DNA of 64,000 nt. Source: Blasia pusilla (lineage: Eukaryota > Marchantiophyta > Marchantiopsida > Blasiales). Positions within the stretch are counted from its first letter, which is position 1, and each line of letters starts with the position of its first letter. A model generated the notes under the pieces. That model did not search any database and had not been told where the DNA came from. It was given only the letters and a program-made list of their open reading frames with translations. Positions 35,601 to 47,369 of the stretch are shown one piece after another. The translations under genes and the position numbers were made by a program. The stretch covers positions 46,562,001-46,626,000 of the forward strand of contig CM114271.1 of the NCBI GenBank assembly GCA_050084515.1, given 5' to 3'.

Positions 35601-37001
35601 CACCCAATCGACAGATCTTGATTGAGATCGCTCTACACTTAAATTTTCTTTTTTTTTCAATCCGAGTTTGCAGAGTCAGCAGAAAGACCGTGACACAGTT
35701 GGGCAAGTACCACCCCTCGCGTGCACAAATCTCACATTAAATGAACAGGAATACTAGCTTTGCTTCTAGAGTGCTCTGGGACGCTGACCTTAGCAACAGC
35801 CTTGTTCACATAATCTTTCTGCTTGATGCCGACTGTGAAAGTAACCAAGTACTTTGGGGGTGATTCTGGCAAGTCCTGCAAGAACCAGTGCTTAAAATTA
35901 TCACGATGATTTCTGCTATCCATTTCGTCAACTGACCCGAGATAGGACTCTTCAGGAACCTTTATATACACGGCACTTCAGCCATTCGTTCGTTCCTTCG
36001 TTCGTTTCCTCGATCTCCGAAAAGCATGATTCTCCGCGATGCTGCATAGCTGTCTTGGCGATCTCCCTAGCAATGATCGAGAGATTGGCAGCAGCACTCT
36101 TCACTTAAACCCACTATCTCGATTTGCTGAAAGATTCGATCGTCGGCAAGTTATGTTCCTGAGAACAAGCGTAAGGTTCTCAAGAACATAAGTTGAGTTC
36201 TACGATACTCGAGTTCGAAATGTCCTGGAGCACCCGGAAACTCCATCGACAGTTTTCTGACCCACACCATAGCCGTGTGCTGCCCATGGAAGAACCAGCA
36301 CATGGTCACTTAATCTTATTCCTGTCATTATTATTATCACTACTATACAGTTCGCGACGCCAACAACCGATCCAATGAGTGTCGCTGCGGATTCGAGCTC
36401 AGGAGAGGGAAAAGAAGCGAGAAATGGAAACAATTCCGTACACATGTGGCTCGCAAAAAGTAGGTAGATCGATCGTACCTCATCAGGATTTCCCCACAAT
36501 CTGCGCTGATACAAATCCGTTTCCGAAACGATGATACCTAGAGGAAGCCCCGCTGTGCCCCGAGGTCGGCGAGAAGCTGCAGAATCAGGAAGATCTCGCG
36601 CGAAGTCCTCTTCGAAAATGGAGAAGCGCTTGGCGAATCTATTCGTCAATTCAAACTGCAATCCGCTGATGCAAACAATTAAAAAAAAGCCAGAACAACA
36701 ATCCGAGTCGACTATTAGGGACTACTAGACCGCACAGCTTCCAACTCACAGTTGAGGACCTGGTCACATCCATGGCTGACACGATTCTGTGACTCAATGG
36801 GAGTTTGGTACCGCACAGTAAGAGCTCAGAAATAGCAGATGATGGCAGAGGCGCAGATGGCAGGTTAGATTCATGTACCCCGGTGAAGAAGACGCCGAGA
36901 GAGAATCCTAACACCACACCACAGAAGATGATCACCGTCAACCTGAAGACCTCTCCTCGTTTCTTCGATGTCCCATTTCGATGAAACTCGTGATCAGCCA
37001 T
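32671..37001 (-). CDS. DUF707 family protein, twelve exons, 1-base frameshift in exon 6
   Basis: Exons, 5' to 3': 37,001-36,750; 36,655-36,479; 35,875-35,789; 35,593-35,478; 35,212-35,111; 34,253-34,141; 33,995-33,939; 33,710-33,644; 33,499-33,446; 33,219-33,145; 32,958-32,923; 32,772-32,671 (TGA). Together they specify about 412 aa, the family's usual length. Exon 1 has a short basic tail and one membrane span (about residues 18-42), fitting a type II Golgi-type protein. Family landmarks in order: LPLGIIVSETDLYQRRLWGN, PKYLVTFTVG, ILLFHYDG, WDEFEWAKSAIH, WWYAKRFLHPDVVAPYDYIF, IWDEDLGV (DxD-like), PGWCSDPHLPPC, FVEIMAPVFSR, HGWGLDLAMRQC and KIGVVDAQW. Function is unknown; databases often label it 'lysine-ketoglutarate reductase trans-splicing related'. 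One base is missing between 34,223 and 34,222, breaking the frame in exon 6. Intron 10 uses a GC donor. Confidence 0.9.
33144..33145 (-). other. GC-AG intron donor in the DUF707 gene
   Basis: Exon 10 ends CAG and the intron begins GCAAGT, the standard strong context for the minor GC-AG class. The next exon begins after TGCAG at 32,958 in the right phase. Confidence 0.7.
34222..34223 (-). other. Single-base deletion breaking the DUF707 frame
   Basis: On the minus strand the exon reads GGT CTG AG ATC TCT CAA CCA, where the family pattern Gly-Leu-Glu-Ile-Ser-Gln-Pro needs one more G after CTG. Exon 6 is 113 nt; 114 would keep the frame between the phase-2 junctions on either side. All other exons fit. 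It is either a sequencing or assembly slip, or a recent inactivating mutation. Confidence 0.85.
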
Positions 37002-38149
37002 TCAATACAACTCCCTGATCTGCTGGCCCTACGTGGACCTCAGCTACTGTATTAGGTGCCTGCAGCATGAATGAATCCATACGCGCTTTGTACAGGTTGT
37101 GGTTGGGAATGAGGAGGTCTCTTTTCCCCACATGAGACTAGCCACAATGATCGTCTAGGGTACCAATAAATCTGCTAACACAACTGCAGCGTTACGTTAC
37201 AATCCGAAGACTTTGTCTTCCACCAGAGCGGACTCGGACGCGATCTTTGCTGCCCAGAATCTCCAGGTGCGTTCCATCATGAGCAGTTCAGCCTACCTCG
37301 GTCAAGCGGATCCTTCAATTGAGGAATTGCGAATCTGCTGCGGTCGCCGCCGCCGCTGCTGCTGCTTATTCTTTGTCCGTTTTGGGGATTCCTTACGGAC
37401 AGTCGAAGCTAGCATGTTTCATTCCGCGCGAGTAGGTTGGTTTCTGAGCCTCTGACGAGATGGAGATCTCCATTAAGGTGACGATGACTTTCCTACTAAC
37501 TAAACACTCGTTGAAAGCTCCCGAGTTTCGCGGACTCGCCCGACACAACTTCAGACAACGTGCGCTCAAATCTCTACGTGCTCACCTGTGATTACTGCTG
37601 GATCTCTCTCTCTCCCCCCCCCCTTCTCTCTTGTGGCTCCCGAGCCCATCGGATCTTCCCGGATATTACAAAAAATCCCGGTTCTGGGACTCAGTCATCT
37701 CCCTGTCCTCTCTTTTTCTTCTGATTGAAACTCTCTCTTAGAAATCTTTCTTTCTTCCTTTCTTTCTTTCTTTCCTTCGATCGAGTCCTTTCTTTGAAAT
37801 TCTGTCTTACGCGAGGGAGGCGCAGCAGCGCGGTGCGAAATCGCAGCCGACGCATGCAGTGCAGGATATGGCTACACAGTAGCGAGCGACGTCATGGGCG
37901 ATGACTGCCAACTGCCAGGACTTTAAGGACCGAACAAAAGAGTGGGAAACACACGCATCACGCTACGGACGGACGGCTATGGCGACGCTGAGCGATGCGT
38001 CGCCATAGCAGAGCACGAGGTGACAACTGCAGTGACAGCCAATACGAACTGAACAGCACCGCCTTCCAATCATGACCCCGATTCTCTCGCGCGCTGCCAC
38101 AGATTCCCGACATCGAACGCTCGCCCTTCTTTCCTCTCCCTTCCTCGCG
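37002..38149 (-). promoter_or_regulatory. Upstream region of the DUF707 gene
   Basis: GC-richer than its surroundings and full of short repeats: CGC/CTG triplets near 37,345-37,365, a C/T tract near 37,600-37,625, and (CTTT)n at 37,746-37,778. No TATA element or start site could be fixed. The ORF at 37,213-37,455 is composition-driven. Confidence 0.35.
37746..37778. repeat. (CTTT)n microsatellite
   Basis: About eight CTTT/CTTC units. Confidence 0.85.
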
Positions 38150-38268
38150 CTTCGCGGCGCCACTTTAGCTTAATTAACTACGACGTACTTAGTGGGTATG
38201 GAGGGATGGCACTTCGTGGCACCACTTCAGCTTGATTAACTACTACGTACTTAGTGGGTATGGAGGGA
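38150..38268. repeat. Tandem duplication, two ~57-bp units
   Basis: Unit 1 at 38,150-38,206 and unit 2 at 38,212-38,268 share CTTCG(C/T)GGC(G/A)CCACTT, AGCTT(A/G)ATTAACTAC and ACGTACTTAGTGGGTATGGA, with an offset of 62 bp. Few mismatches, so the duplication is fairly recent. Confidence 0.85.
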
Positions 38269-40390
38269 CCATCATGAGATTATATGCGCCTCTTTCTGTC
38301 AATAAGTATCGCGGGAATAAAGGTGGATGGAAGAATTTATGGTTTCCGTTTATGTTAATGGAAACCATATCATTTTGCAAATATCTTTTCGTTACTTTTG
38401 ATATTTTGGGTCTATAGGATTCACGTCTTTTCACCAATGAATTTATTTTATATTAATTTAAAAAGATGTTCCAATATAATTAGAATTAATTATGCGAGGT
38501 AATTTAAGTTTGTACATCGTGAGAATTTGCAAAAGTAAATTAAAATGTGAATATATCTTGGGAAGCGTAGTGAAGTCTTTTACCATAATTTTCTTTTATT
38601 AATAGAGTTAAGTAAAAGCGAGGCGAAGGATATGTGATGTTGAGGTAAAATTAGAATTAAACATAAATTCAAGTATTTGATAGATTCATGAAAGTTAATA
38701 TTGTGAGGTATTTATATCATTGAGTAATTGGAATTGGCTTAGATGTGGATTGAAGTAAATTTTGATTATAAGTACAAATTACAAGTGTTTTATGCAATCA
38801 TGTTGTATAATACAATGACTAAAAAGTATGAAGGGATAAGAAAATTTTGAGTTTGATAGAAAAAAAAAACAATGTGTGTGATATATTAGAGATAGAGGGG
38901 ATATGGCTAATCTCAAATTTAATGTCCATTGATGTAAGGCAACACATCGGGGCTGCTCGAATGATTATCAAGAATCAAAATAACCTTAATAGAAAACTAC
39001 AAAGCAAAAAAAATCATTAAAAGAATATTTTTTTGCATATACAATATTCTAAAAATGCAAGGAAATATACAACATACATATTGTAAGTAGTGAACTAAGT
39101 AGAATGCATTTAAATTGAAAGCTTACATCGGCGGTCTTGTAGGTGCAGAGTAGTGTAAGCTTGTTATGGTGTGGAAAATAAGCACAACAAACAATTCGTT
39201 GTAAAATTTGTGTTAAGACCATTTAGCATGTACTAGAGGTATTAAGTTAAGAGGCCTTACTATTACAATCACAACATGGACCCAATTACAAGTAATGGAA
39301 GGTTGAGCTTAGGATCCTTCTCCATCAAAGGAGTAACATTTTTTCAAAATCAGAAAACTGATCTCTAGTTGCCTTAAGTTGATGTTGTGGAGCTTCCAAC
39401 CTAAATCTCCACATATTGTGTCTAGCCTATCTTAAAGAATTTATTTCTCAACCGGTAGATTAGATTATCTCTCTTCTACATTGTTGAGTGGAGCAAAGAT
39501 GTTATGATAAGCATTTAGTGTCATTGTAGGTACCCAGTAAAGATGGTCCTCCAAGATGGCCAACTTCCAAGTCAATGTTGACAATTACACCCTGGTCCTG
39601 GTTATCTATGTGAAGTTGAGCCATGGTATCTTGCGCGATGTAAAGGTCGAAGTCTTCTAACCTGATTCCCCCAAGTATTGAGCAACAAATAGAGGTAGCA
39701 TTAGAGAAATTGTGAATACTATATCATTCTAGAATGTAACATCGAAAATGCCGATGGAATGAGGAGATCACATAACGTGATATATAGCATAAAGCATTCT
39801 AGAGGTTGATAGATAATAATGTATGAATTGAACTGTAGTGCAATGAAGACAAATAAGAACTTCGAATTCTAAATTTTGGCTCCCTACAATTCAGTATGAA
39901 ACAAACTGAATATGGGAGCATACTATAGCGAAGGTAATGATTAATATACATATTTACATCTTATCAAACAAACATATCATGAATTAGAGTGATAATGTAC
40001 AAATTTAAACATGTATGATAGAACAGATATAAGGTAATATCTGAATGTATCAAAAGAGAAATGGAAAATTTCGAAATAAAAATGCTTGGTTTGCCATGGA
40101 TGTATAAGTAGCCAAAAATGCGCCTATAATAGAATAGCATAAGTTCTTAATAATATATATATATATATATATATATAAATTATGGTGTGCTCAAAATAGT
40201 TGGCAATAAAATAAACACTATTGTCCAAAACAAACTTGAAGTAGAAATGCAATATCTCATTAACATTGAACATTGGTCTAATGACATTTGAAAGCTTGGC
40301 TATTGTTTATCGTAAGGATATATTTGGATATACTACCATTCCTCGAGGGATTTATTATTTTGGGATTAGGAATTTCATGTTGGAGATTAT
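38269..40390. other. AT-rich intergenic DNA
   Basis: No gene recognised. It contains an (AT)n microsatellite at 40,153-40,177. Confidence 0.45.
40153..40177. repeat. (AT)n microsatellite
   Basis: Uninterrupted AT run of about 12 units. Confidence 0.9.
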
Positions 40391-40740
40391 ATGTGCTTAA
40401 AGCAGTCAACATTGATATTTTTAGATATTACTACAAGACACACGATTTTGTGTATACGTGACGCGTTACGCATCAAAATCCTCATGTTGGAGGATCAAGA
40501 TAGTATGGTTTGGAAGGATCACGTGTGCAATTGCGTACTATGTCATCTTTCAAATCTAGATGAGAGAGTATATTCAAGCTTGGGAGTTGTACTAATAGGC
40601 TTGAGATATATGTTGTATGGATCTAAGATGGATATATCCATCATATTGGTTTGTGATGGTTTTTGTGGAGGGTATCATATGTTATGCTTCATTCCCACTC
40701 TTGATGCAGATCCCATTGAATAATAGGTGTGTGCTATATG
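40391..40740 (+). pseudogene. Old Ty3 integrase C-terminal/PHD remnant
   Basis: An open frame of 110 codons still aligns with the PHD-type family: TTRHTILCIRDALRIKILMLE, VWKDHVCNCVLCHLSNLDE and LRYMLYGSKMDISIILVCDG, then GGYHMLCF. The first PHD cysteines have decayed. A degraded b-like module may follow near 40,890-40,960 (ends ...GCCCATGACAAC). There is no polypurine tract and no a module, so this is an isolated 3' fragment. Confidence 0.65.
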
Positions 40741-40969
40741 TGTATATTGTACTCTATTACATGAGGCTAAGAGTTTTAGTACTACCTAGCGTTAGGAAAC
40801 CTAATTTGTAGATAGGGGAAGGTTTGTAGTCTTGGTATATATGCATGAACCTCTTCTTTTTGTATAAATCTTCTTGGATGTTGGGAATTGATAGTGTTTA
40901 TTGTGTGAATGTGAATAGTGATGTAAATTGGGTATCGATTTGTATGCCCATGACAACTTTTAAATCATT

Positions 40970-43890
40970 GTTAGTCGAAACGTAGAATTCTACCATGCCA
41001 ATGGTATAGAGAATGAGCGGGATGTAAGGCTATATTTTTTTTCTTGGTCCAATGAAGTTAGTTAGAGAGTTTTTTCATTAGAACCAAAATTTTAAAAAAA
41101 CTCTTATTTTTATTTATGGCCAAGTAATCCATGGACTAAGTCAATGATCACTTAATGAATTGCGTGCATATGTGACCAATTTTTGCTATCTTTGGGTGAG
41201 GGCTCTTTTGGCTCTTTCCAAAGGTATATAAATGGAAAAGAATCTTGGATATCAAGATCCCTATTTTTCATATCAAGCGTTTGCAATACTTCTTCCTCTA
41301 AGGATTGGTACATAGGAGATAGACTGTTAAAGTTTGGATTTCCTCATGGCAAAGGGCAAAAGGATCTTGACAACCATATGTACTTTTCACTATGTTATTG
41401 GCCATATGCATGTAAGCCTTTCTTATTGCAATTTTTTTCATGGTTTCATTGTGCATGTTTTAGTATATTTCAAAGTGTATATGAATTGGAATTTGGGAAA
41501 ATCAAAGGTATTTTTTGTAAGGATATAAACAACGATATGCATGCAAAAAAAATTCCTTATATCCCTACAACAATATCGTATAGATCAAAGTATCAATACT
41601 TTGATCTACCCTATCGTTTTTCTCATAGGATCCATAAGGCAACTCATATATAGGTTATGGCCACTATTGTATGAAGGGTGAATGGGTGTAGGATAGATAT
41701 AAATGCATCATCCTCTTTAATATTTTCTTTTGATAGGTTGTAAAAAAATTCAATAATATAAATCTAACAATAAGAATGATCAATAGGAGCCCTCCAAAAA
41801 AAATTTAATGGGATGATATCCCTTTACTAATTTATCCAAAAAAAATCCGATATTCATGTTTAAGTTTATGATTCCGGATTTCAATCAACCTCTAATTCAA
41901 GATCTTTTCTTTATAAAAAATTTGCATCTAGCATTGCAATAATAACACTTCCATGTTTTTAGTGTGAATGTTAATGGTCCATATATTTTTTTTCTATATT
42001 CCATTTTAACCATACGCCACAACATTTAATCTTGTGGATGTGGAATTTTAACATAAGGTGTAATGGGAAAAATGTCCAAGGGATGCAAATACAAGCGTAG
42101 CAACCTTTGAGCCATATTCAATCTACGTTAGGGAACAAAGTTCTTTTAAAAATGATTAAATCCAGTTTAAATATCAAGAACGATCATGGATCGTCAATTA
42201 TGAATTTAGAAAGGTAGATGAGATTCTATCTATACTTAGAGGGATCTTTTTTAGTTCCCATTTTAGAAGGATATGATAACCTCTTATCTATTTTACCCTG
42301 TTAATTTACTTATATGTATGGATTACCCTTCCCTTGTGTTTGAGTAGCACTATTTGAGAGGGTTTATCTCTTATGCATCTTGTGGCACAATTAGGTGTCT
42401 TGGTAGTTGGTGATGCCACTTTGGCCTATGAGGATTAAGAAAGATGTATCATTAAAGGTAGTATCCTCTTTTATGAGGCCTTTCCTTGTTCTTCTTACCT
42501 TTGGTTCCTATGGAGAGAATTATGTATCATGTACTTCAGGTCCTTTGTGACATATTCTAGGTGGATAACCAATGCACATATGTTATCATGGAGATTGTCC
42601 ATGGAGATACATCCCCAAGGAGACTCACTTTTAGATTCATATTTAGATATCAAAGTCAAACATATGGATATCCGTGATACATTGTAGCTAGGTTATGCTA
42701 GTGTATCGGGCATGGATTTACTTAAGCTAAGAGTTGGCTAGGATTGATATTGAGATCACGTATTGGTCATTGGATTCTATTGACTCATATCTCTTTAATA
42801 TGAACATGGTATGCATATATAAAGTACTTAGCCATATTGGGAGTGCACATAGTGTTAGAACAATAAGTAATACCCTTCCAACAATTCATATCTGAAGATT
42901 TAGAAGGATTAGGTGTATCCAATCATTCATATATAGATATCTAATATTTATATGATAAATGGATCTTATATTTGATCTTATGACATCCAATGAATGTTGA
43001 TTAGAAATATATATTTGCAAGACACCAAAACTCCCTAAATTATAATGTCTAAGAACATCAAATTTTTTTTTTTTATTTTCTAGATATGGAATCTACAAAC
43101 CCTTTAATACAATTCTAGCCCAATTAACTTCTCCATGAGACTAATCCATCAATGGTTTGTTAAATGAGATCTTAGACCTATTTATACATGCCCAAATTTT
43201 CTCATTATAGGAAATTTTCTACTTGACAAGGCCTCATTTTCCTTTTTCATCTTGAGCCTTAATAATAGGAGAATTTATTTAGTACTTAGAAGTTTTTTGC
43301 AAAATTTTTGAGTTGCATGAAAATTTATTTTAGTACCTAAAAGATTTTTAACATCTAGGTTGCTTTTATGTGATACTCTTTGATTCTCCGTAATATGAAG
43401 GAACATAAAGATCATAGATTCTTAGAAAATTCCAAAAGAGAGATAAGAATTTGAGGTGATTTTCAAGAACTAGACTTTGAGTTTTTTGTTAAGTTTCCAA
43501 AGAATAATAATCTCTTAAAGATCCAACTTGATTTCTTTGCAAGTATGATGAAACTAACAAGTCTAAAGGAACATCATGGATTTGGTCAAATCTTGGCCTA
43601 ATTTTCATAACTCATATTTCATACAACAATGATACTTTCTAGTTCAAAATCAATGCCATACAAAATTAGTAAACTCAAAGGGAATTTTTGTGCATATAAT
43701 CATTGCTATACAAGATACATTCTTGTTGTCATTATCCACACAAATCATGACATTAGCAACTCAAGTTATCTCCGTGACCCCAAAGCTATAATAATGGATC
43801 AAGGATCACTCCCTTAAATACTGAGTCAACTCTTTCAAAACAAGGATCTTGAAATAGTAAGTTTCTTAAACGATCTCCAAAAGGATAAAA
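40970..43890. other. AT-rich DNA with no recognised feature
   Basis: A 156-codon frame at 41,183-41,653 (Phe-, Tyr- and Ser-rich) has no family I recognise and may be chance. The remainder is AT-rich with only short frames. Old transposon sequence too decayed to place is likely. Confidence 0.35.
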
Positions 43891-43894
43891 ACCT

Positions 43895-45570
43895 CATCAT
43901 TATTCATCAACCACTTTAGATGGTTGATGGAGTCTAACAAGCCTATAGAAAAGCTTGCCAGATGGGCACTCTTCTTGGGGGAGTATGGTTTTCAATCTGT
44001 CCATCACCTCAAAATTCTAAACCAAGATGCAAACGGGTTGAGCGGTAATCCATACATGTGCTAGAGCGATGGAACTAGAGCTTAGTGGTATGGTGAGAGT
44101 GATGACAAGATGATGTCGTGTTGGGACACATCTACCTATTTGTGTCTATTGGCTATGTTAGGTTACCAGAAGGCATCCACTCCAAGAAGGAGATTAGACA
44201 GTGAGTCTTTATATTCAAATGCTAGTGAGGAGTCAAGAGGGACTCGAGACATCCGTGATCATGATATGGTCTTGGAGTGCTTATGCACTAATGTCTTAGC
44301 ATACACAGTGGGTACTACAAAGTGGGATTGAGTCTTATAGCAAGCATGGATTTTCAAATGGGATGGAAAGTAGGTGCTTTGAGTTTAGGAGAATGATCAA
44401 GTGCTGATAGTACCACATCCTTCACAATGTGCACAAGTTTTTAGACATGCTCACAAGGAGTTGGGCCATTTTGGATTCAAGCATATGTATAGCTTGCTTT
44501 AAATTCAATATTGGTGGCATAGTATGCAGATTGATGTTCAACATTTTGTAGCTAGATGCATAATATATGATACGATGTGGGCATCGTTCAATGCTCGGAC
44601 GTCACTCTTTCATCCTTTATTGATCACAGAATTAGGGTATTGCTAAAGTTTAGACTTTGCAAAGCCCTTACCATTGACAAGATTTGGTATGTGTTGGTCA
44701 TGGTGGAGGATTTCTCCAAATGGATTGAGTTGGTAGCATTGCTGGAAAATCGAGCAAGAGAGCATCTTATACATTTCTTAATCAAGTGATGAGTTATTTT
44801 GGCACACCAATAGAGGTGTTGTTAGAAGAGGGTATTAAGTTTAAGGATGACTTTCAAGCCTTATGTGATCAAGCACTCATAGATCATCATACAACTTCTC
44901 AAGATCATTTTAAGGCAGATAGTTTGGAGAGTTATGTGAGAAAGTTGTGAAGATGGTGAAGAGAGGATTGAGTATGCATAGGCTACAAAGATGACACTTA
45001 GGAGGTTGGGACCTACAGTTGCTCTGGTTGAAGAAGGATTACCGCTTGAGTCGATATATATCCTTGACATCATTTTCATCGTATTTCTTGCTCTATGGGA
45101 AAGAGCCAAATTTCTATCATATATGCGATAGGATGTTGTTGAGGTACTTGAACTTGATGACCCATATGTATTCTTAGTGGGCTAAGCTCCTTTGGAGAGT
45201 CATGCCTATGGCATTGGAGAATCTGGCTAGCACTCAATATTGCAATGCTCTGAGATAGGGGACGACGAGTGGAGAAGGCTATCGACCAGAGATTCGGAAA
45301 TTCCATCCTTGCAATTATGTCTACCAAAGGTAGATAGCATTGAAGATATTTGACCTGACGGCAAGACACACTATTTTGCGAGTGTGAGAGGCTTTCTCTT
45401 TAAGCGTTCTCGTGTTAGAGGATAGAGATGGTATTGTTTGGAAAGATCATATCCATAATTGTCTGTCATGTTATCTTCATAACATTGATGGGAGTGTCAA
45501 TCCAAACTTAGCAATTATTCCTACATGCTTGAGATATGTTTTGTCTGGGTCTACACAATATACCAAAATG
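43895..45570 (+). pseudogene. Old Ty3/gypsy RNase H-integrase-PHD fragment
   Basis: Readable in order through many stops: RNase H end (HQPL.W.MESNKPIEKLARWA..LGEYGFQSVHH, about 43,905-44,010), a linker (GTRDIRDHDMVLECLCTN), integrase zinc region (HKELGHFGFKHMYSLL), core (WYVLVMVEDFSKWIELVALLEN; a decayed acidic residue follows), post-core (EGYRPEIRKFHPCNYVYQR) and TARHTILRV..AFSLSVLVLED, VWKDHIHNCLSCYLHNIDGSV. The PHD is cut off after LRYVLSG by the insertion described next. No methyltransferase is included because the fragment starts downstream of RT. Confidence 0.7.
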
Positions 45571-45571
45571 C

Positions 45572-45945
45572 ATAGAAACGCAGTTTTCTGTCCTTGGGAT
45601 GGACTTATCTAGATATGTCCGTAAACATGCCATCCCGTACTAGATCCCACACTTTTCTCACGTCGTGGCTTGCAATCAGCCCGCAAGGGCCGCAACCCTT
45701 AGATGGGGGCCCCCAAAAAAAATTTAAAATGCCCTCCTGTGCGGGCTATCCATCCACATCCGGCCTCCTCCTTGCCCTTGCCCCTCCCACACAGGAGGGA
45801 TACCGACTTAGGGGGGTGTAGTGCAAGATCAGATAAGGTAAGCTTGGATGCGAGTGTAAGGTGCGGGCGGTCAAGCCACACAAACATGTCCATCCCTAGA
45901 ATGGACATAAGTGCTAGGACACGAACTTTGTTTGTGTGCAACCCT
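45572..45945. mobile_element. Possible relative of the hAT-type MITE, degraded
   Basis: It begins CAAAATGCATAGAAACGCAG and ends CTTTGTTTGTGTGCAACCCTG, resembling the two ends of the 303-bp MITE at 18,781. It shares ATGGACATAAGT near its right end and a GC-rich middle. No matching 8-bp target duplication was seen. It interrupts the PHD of the Ty3 fragment, so it has the same kind of host as the first copy. Confidence 0.4.
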
Positions 45946-46744
45946 GCTTCCCTCCCCTTCACACATTTGGTGCTTTTAGGAATGGGGCCATGTAGAGAGT
46001 TAGTAGAGGGGGAGTAAATAATATACTTCATATTGCTAATGAACTAATGAGAGGAGGTGGCATATGTGCAAAGTACACCTATGAAGATACCTAGGGGCCA
46101 TAGGTTATACTCTTATGGAGGCCCATTTGAGCCTTTGTCTTTCTATTATGCTTGGATCCACTTACACATTGAGAGCTAAGACCTTGTGTGATTCCTAGAT
46201 TCCCTTGTATTGAGGGTGGGCTAGGATTGTATACATAAACCATACTATTTATAGAATTGTGTGTATTCTTATCATATTTTAATCATTATTGAGTGTTAGA
46301 GCTACTCATTAGAGAGGGAAAGACAAAATTTAGTTGTCAAATTTATTAGGGTTGTATAGTCAAACATGTATAGATGTTTTAGGATTCATAGTTAGAAGGA
46401 TCTCAGACTTGTGTGCATGACACCCGATCTATGTTAGCATCGATGTGTATTTTCATGAAAATCCCCATGTCATCCACATAAACATCACGACAAAATGAAA
46501 ATTGTTGACACATGGACAAGTAGTTGAAATACAACATATAACGTTTATGACATATCTATACCAACATTTCAAGAGGTCACACATACAATAAAACCAATTA
46601 GGAAGCAAGGGGTTAAGCTCTTTGATGGAATCACTTAACCCAAACCCACCCTCTACTTAAGGGAGTCCAAGAGGAAATCCAATTCGAACACAAGGTCAAC
46701 ATAGCTAGCACTACACCCTAGCCTATGCTTAAGGCTCACTATCA
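45946..46744. other. Unclassified spacer
   Basis: No gene or repeat recognised between the MITE-like sequence and the solo terminal repeat. Confidence 0.4.
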
Positions 46745-47369
46745 TGACTGTTAGGATAGATCGGCAAGATCTAGTAGAGCACCTTTGGAGATACTAGAAG
46801 ATAGCTTCAGGAGGTCGAGGATGACTTGCTGAGGCCACGGGTAACTTGAGAAAGCAGGTTTCCCCTTTGTTTCGGCTCATTTGGAGTCATATAGAGAAAA
46901 CTTACTATTTTGGGCAAGTTTCCATCTAGATTATAGTTGAATTTCCACTTTGGGAAGTGGCGATTTACCCGCTACAGTAGGTCAAGAGCCAAGGAGGTGA
47001 CCTGTGAGCATAGGTTATCGAGGAGAGAGCTTGGGAGAGGGAAGGGGATATACTCCAAGAGAGAGAGCTTGAGAGCTTATTCTATCTTCGTTGAACCTCT
47101 TGGCATGATGCAACGGAGCTATGATCCTCTTTGCCTTGTGTGTGTAACCCAAGCCTCTCATTAGGAGAATGGATTTAGTTTAACATGAGAGAGTGTGCAC
47201 ACCATAGAGAGCTTGGTGTGAGATGTGATATGAGATCTACTTGATTTATTGGAGATATTTTGGTACTCCTCGTCTCATTGTTTGGATGCCATGAGTTAGC
47301 ATCGAATTGTGCTTGTTTGTGTGTATGTTCAATGACAGCGATATATGTTGTGTAGCGATGCGCACGACA
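46745..47369 (+). repeat. Solo terminal repeat (a-b) of the older Ty3 family
   Basis: Module a (46,745-47,247) starts TGACTGTTAGGATAG and matches 8,455-8,971. Module b (47,248-47,369) runs from ATTGGAGATATTTTGG to GCGCACGACA. There is no b before the a module and no polypurine tract. Recombination between a1 and a2 of an a1-internal-b1-a2-b2 element would leave exactly this a-b form. Flanking duplications were not clear. Confidence 0.75.

Noticed and set aside
41183-41653. 156-codon frame as a gene
   Set aside because: No recognisable domain, Phe/Tyr/Ser-rich, in AT-rich DNA; kept only as a note.
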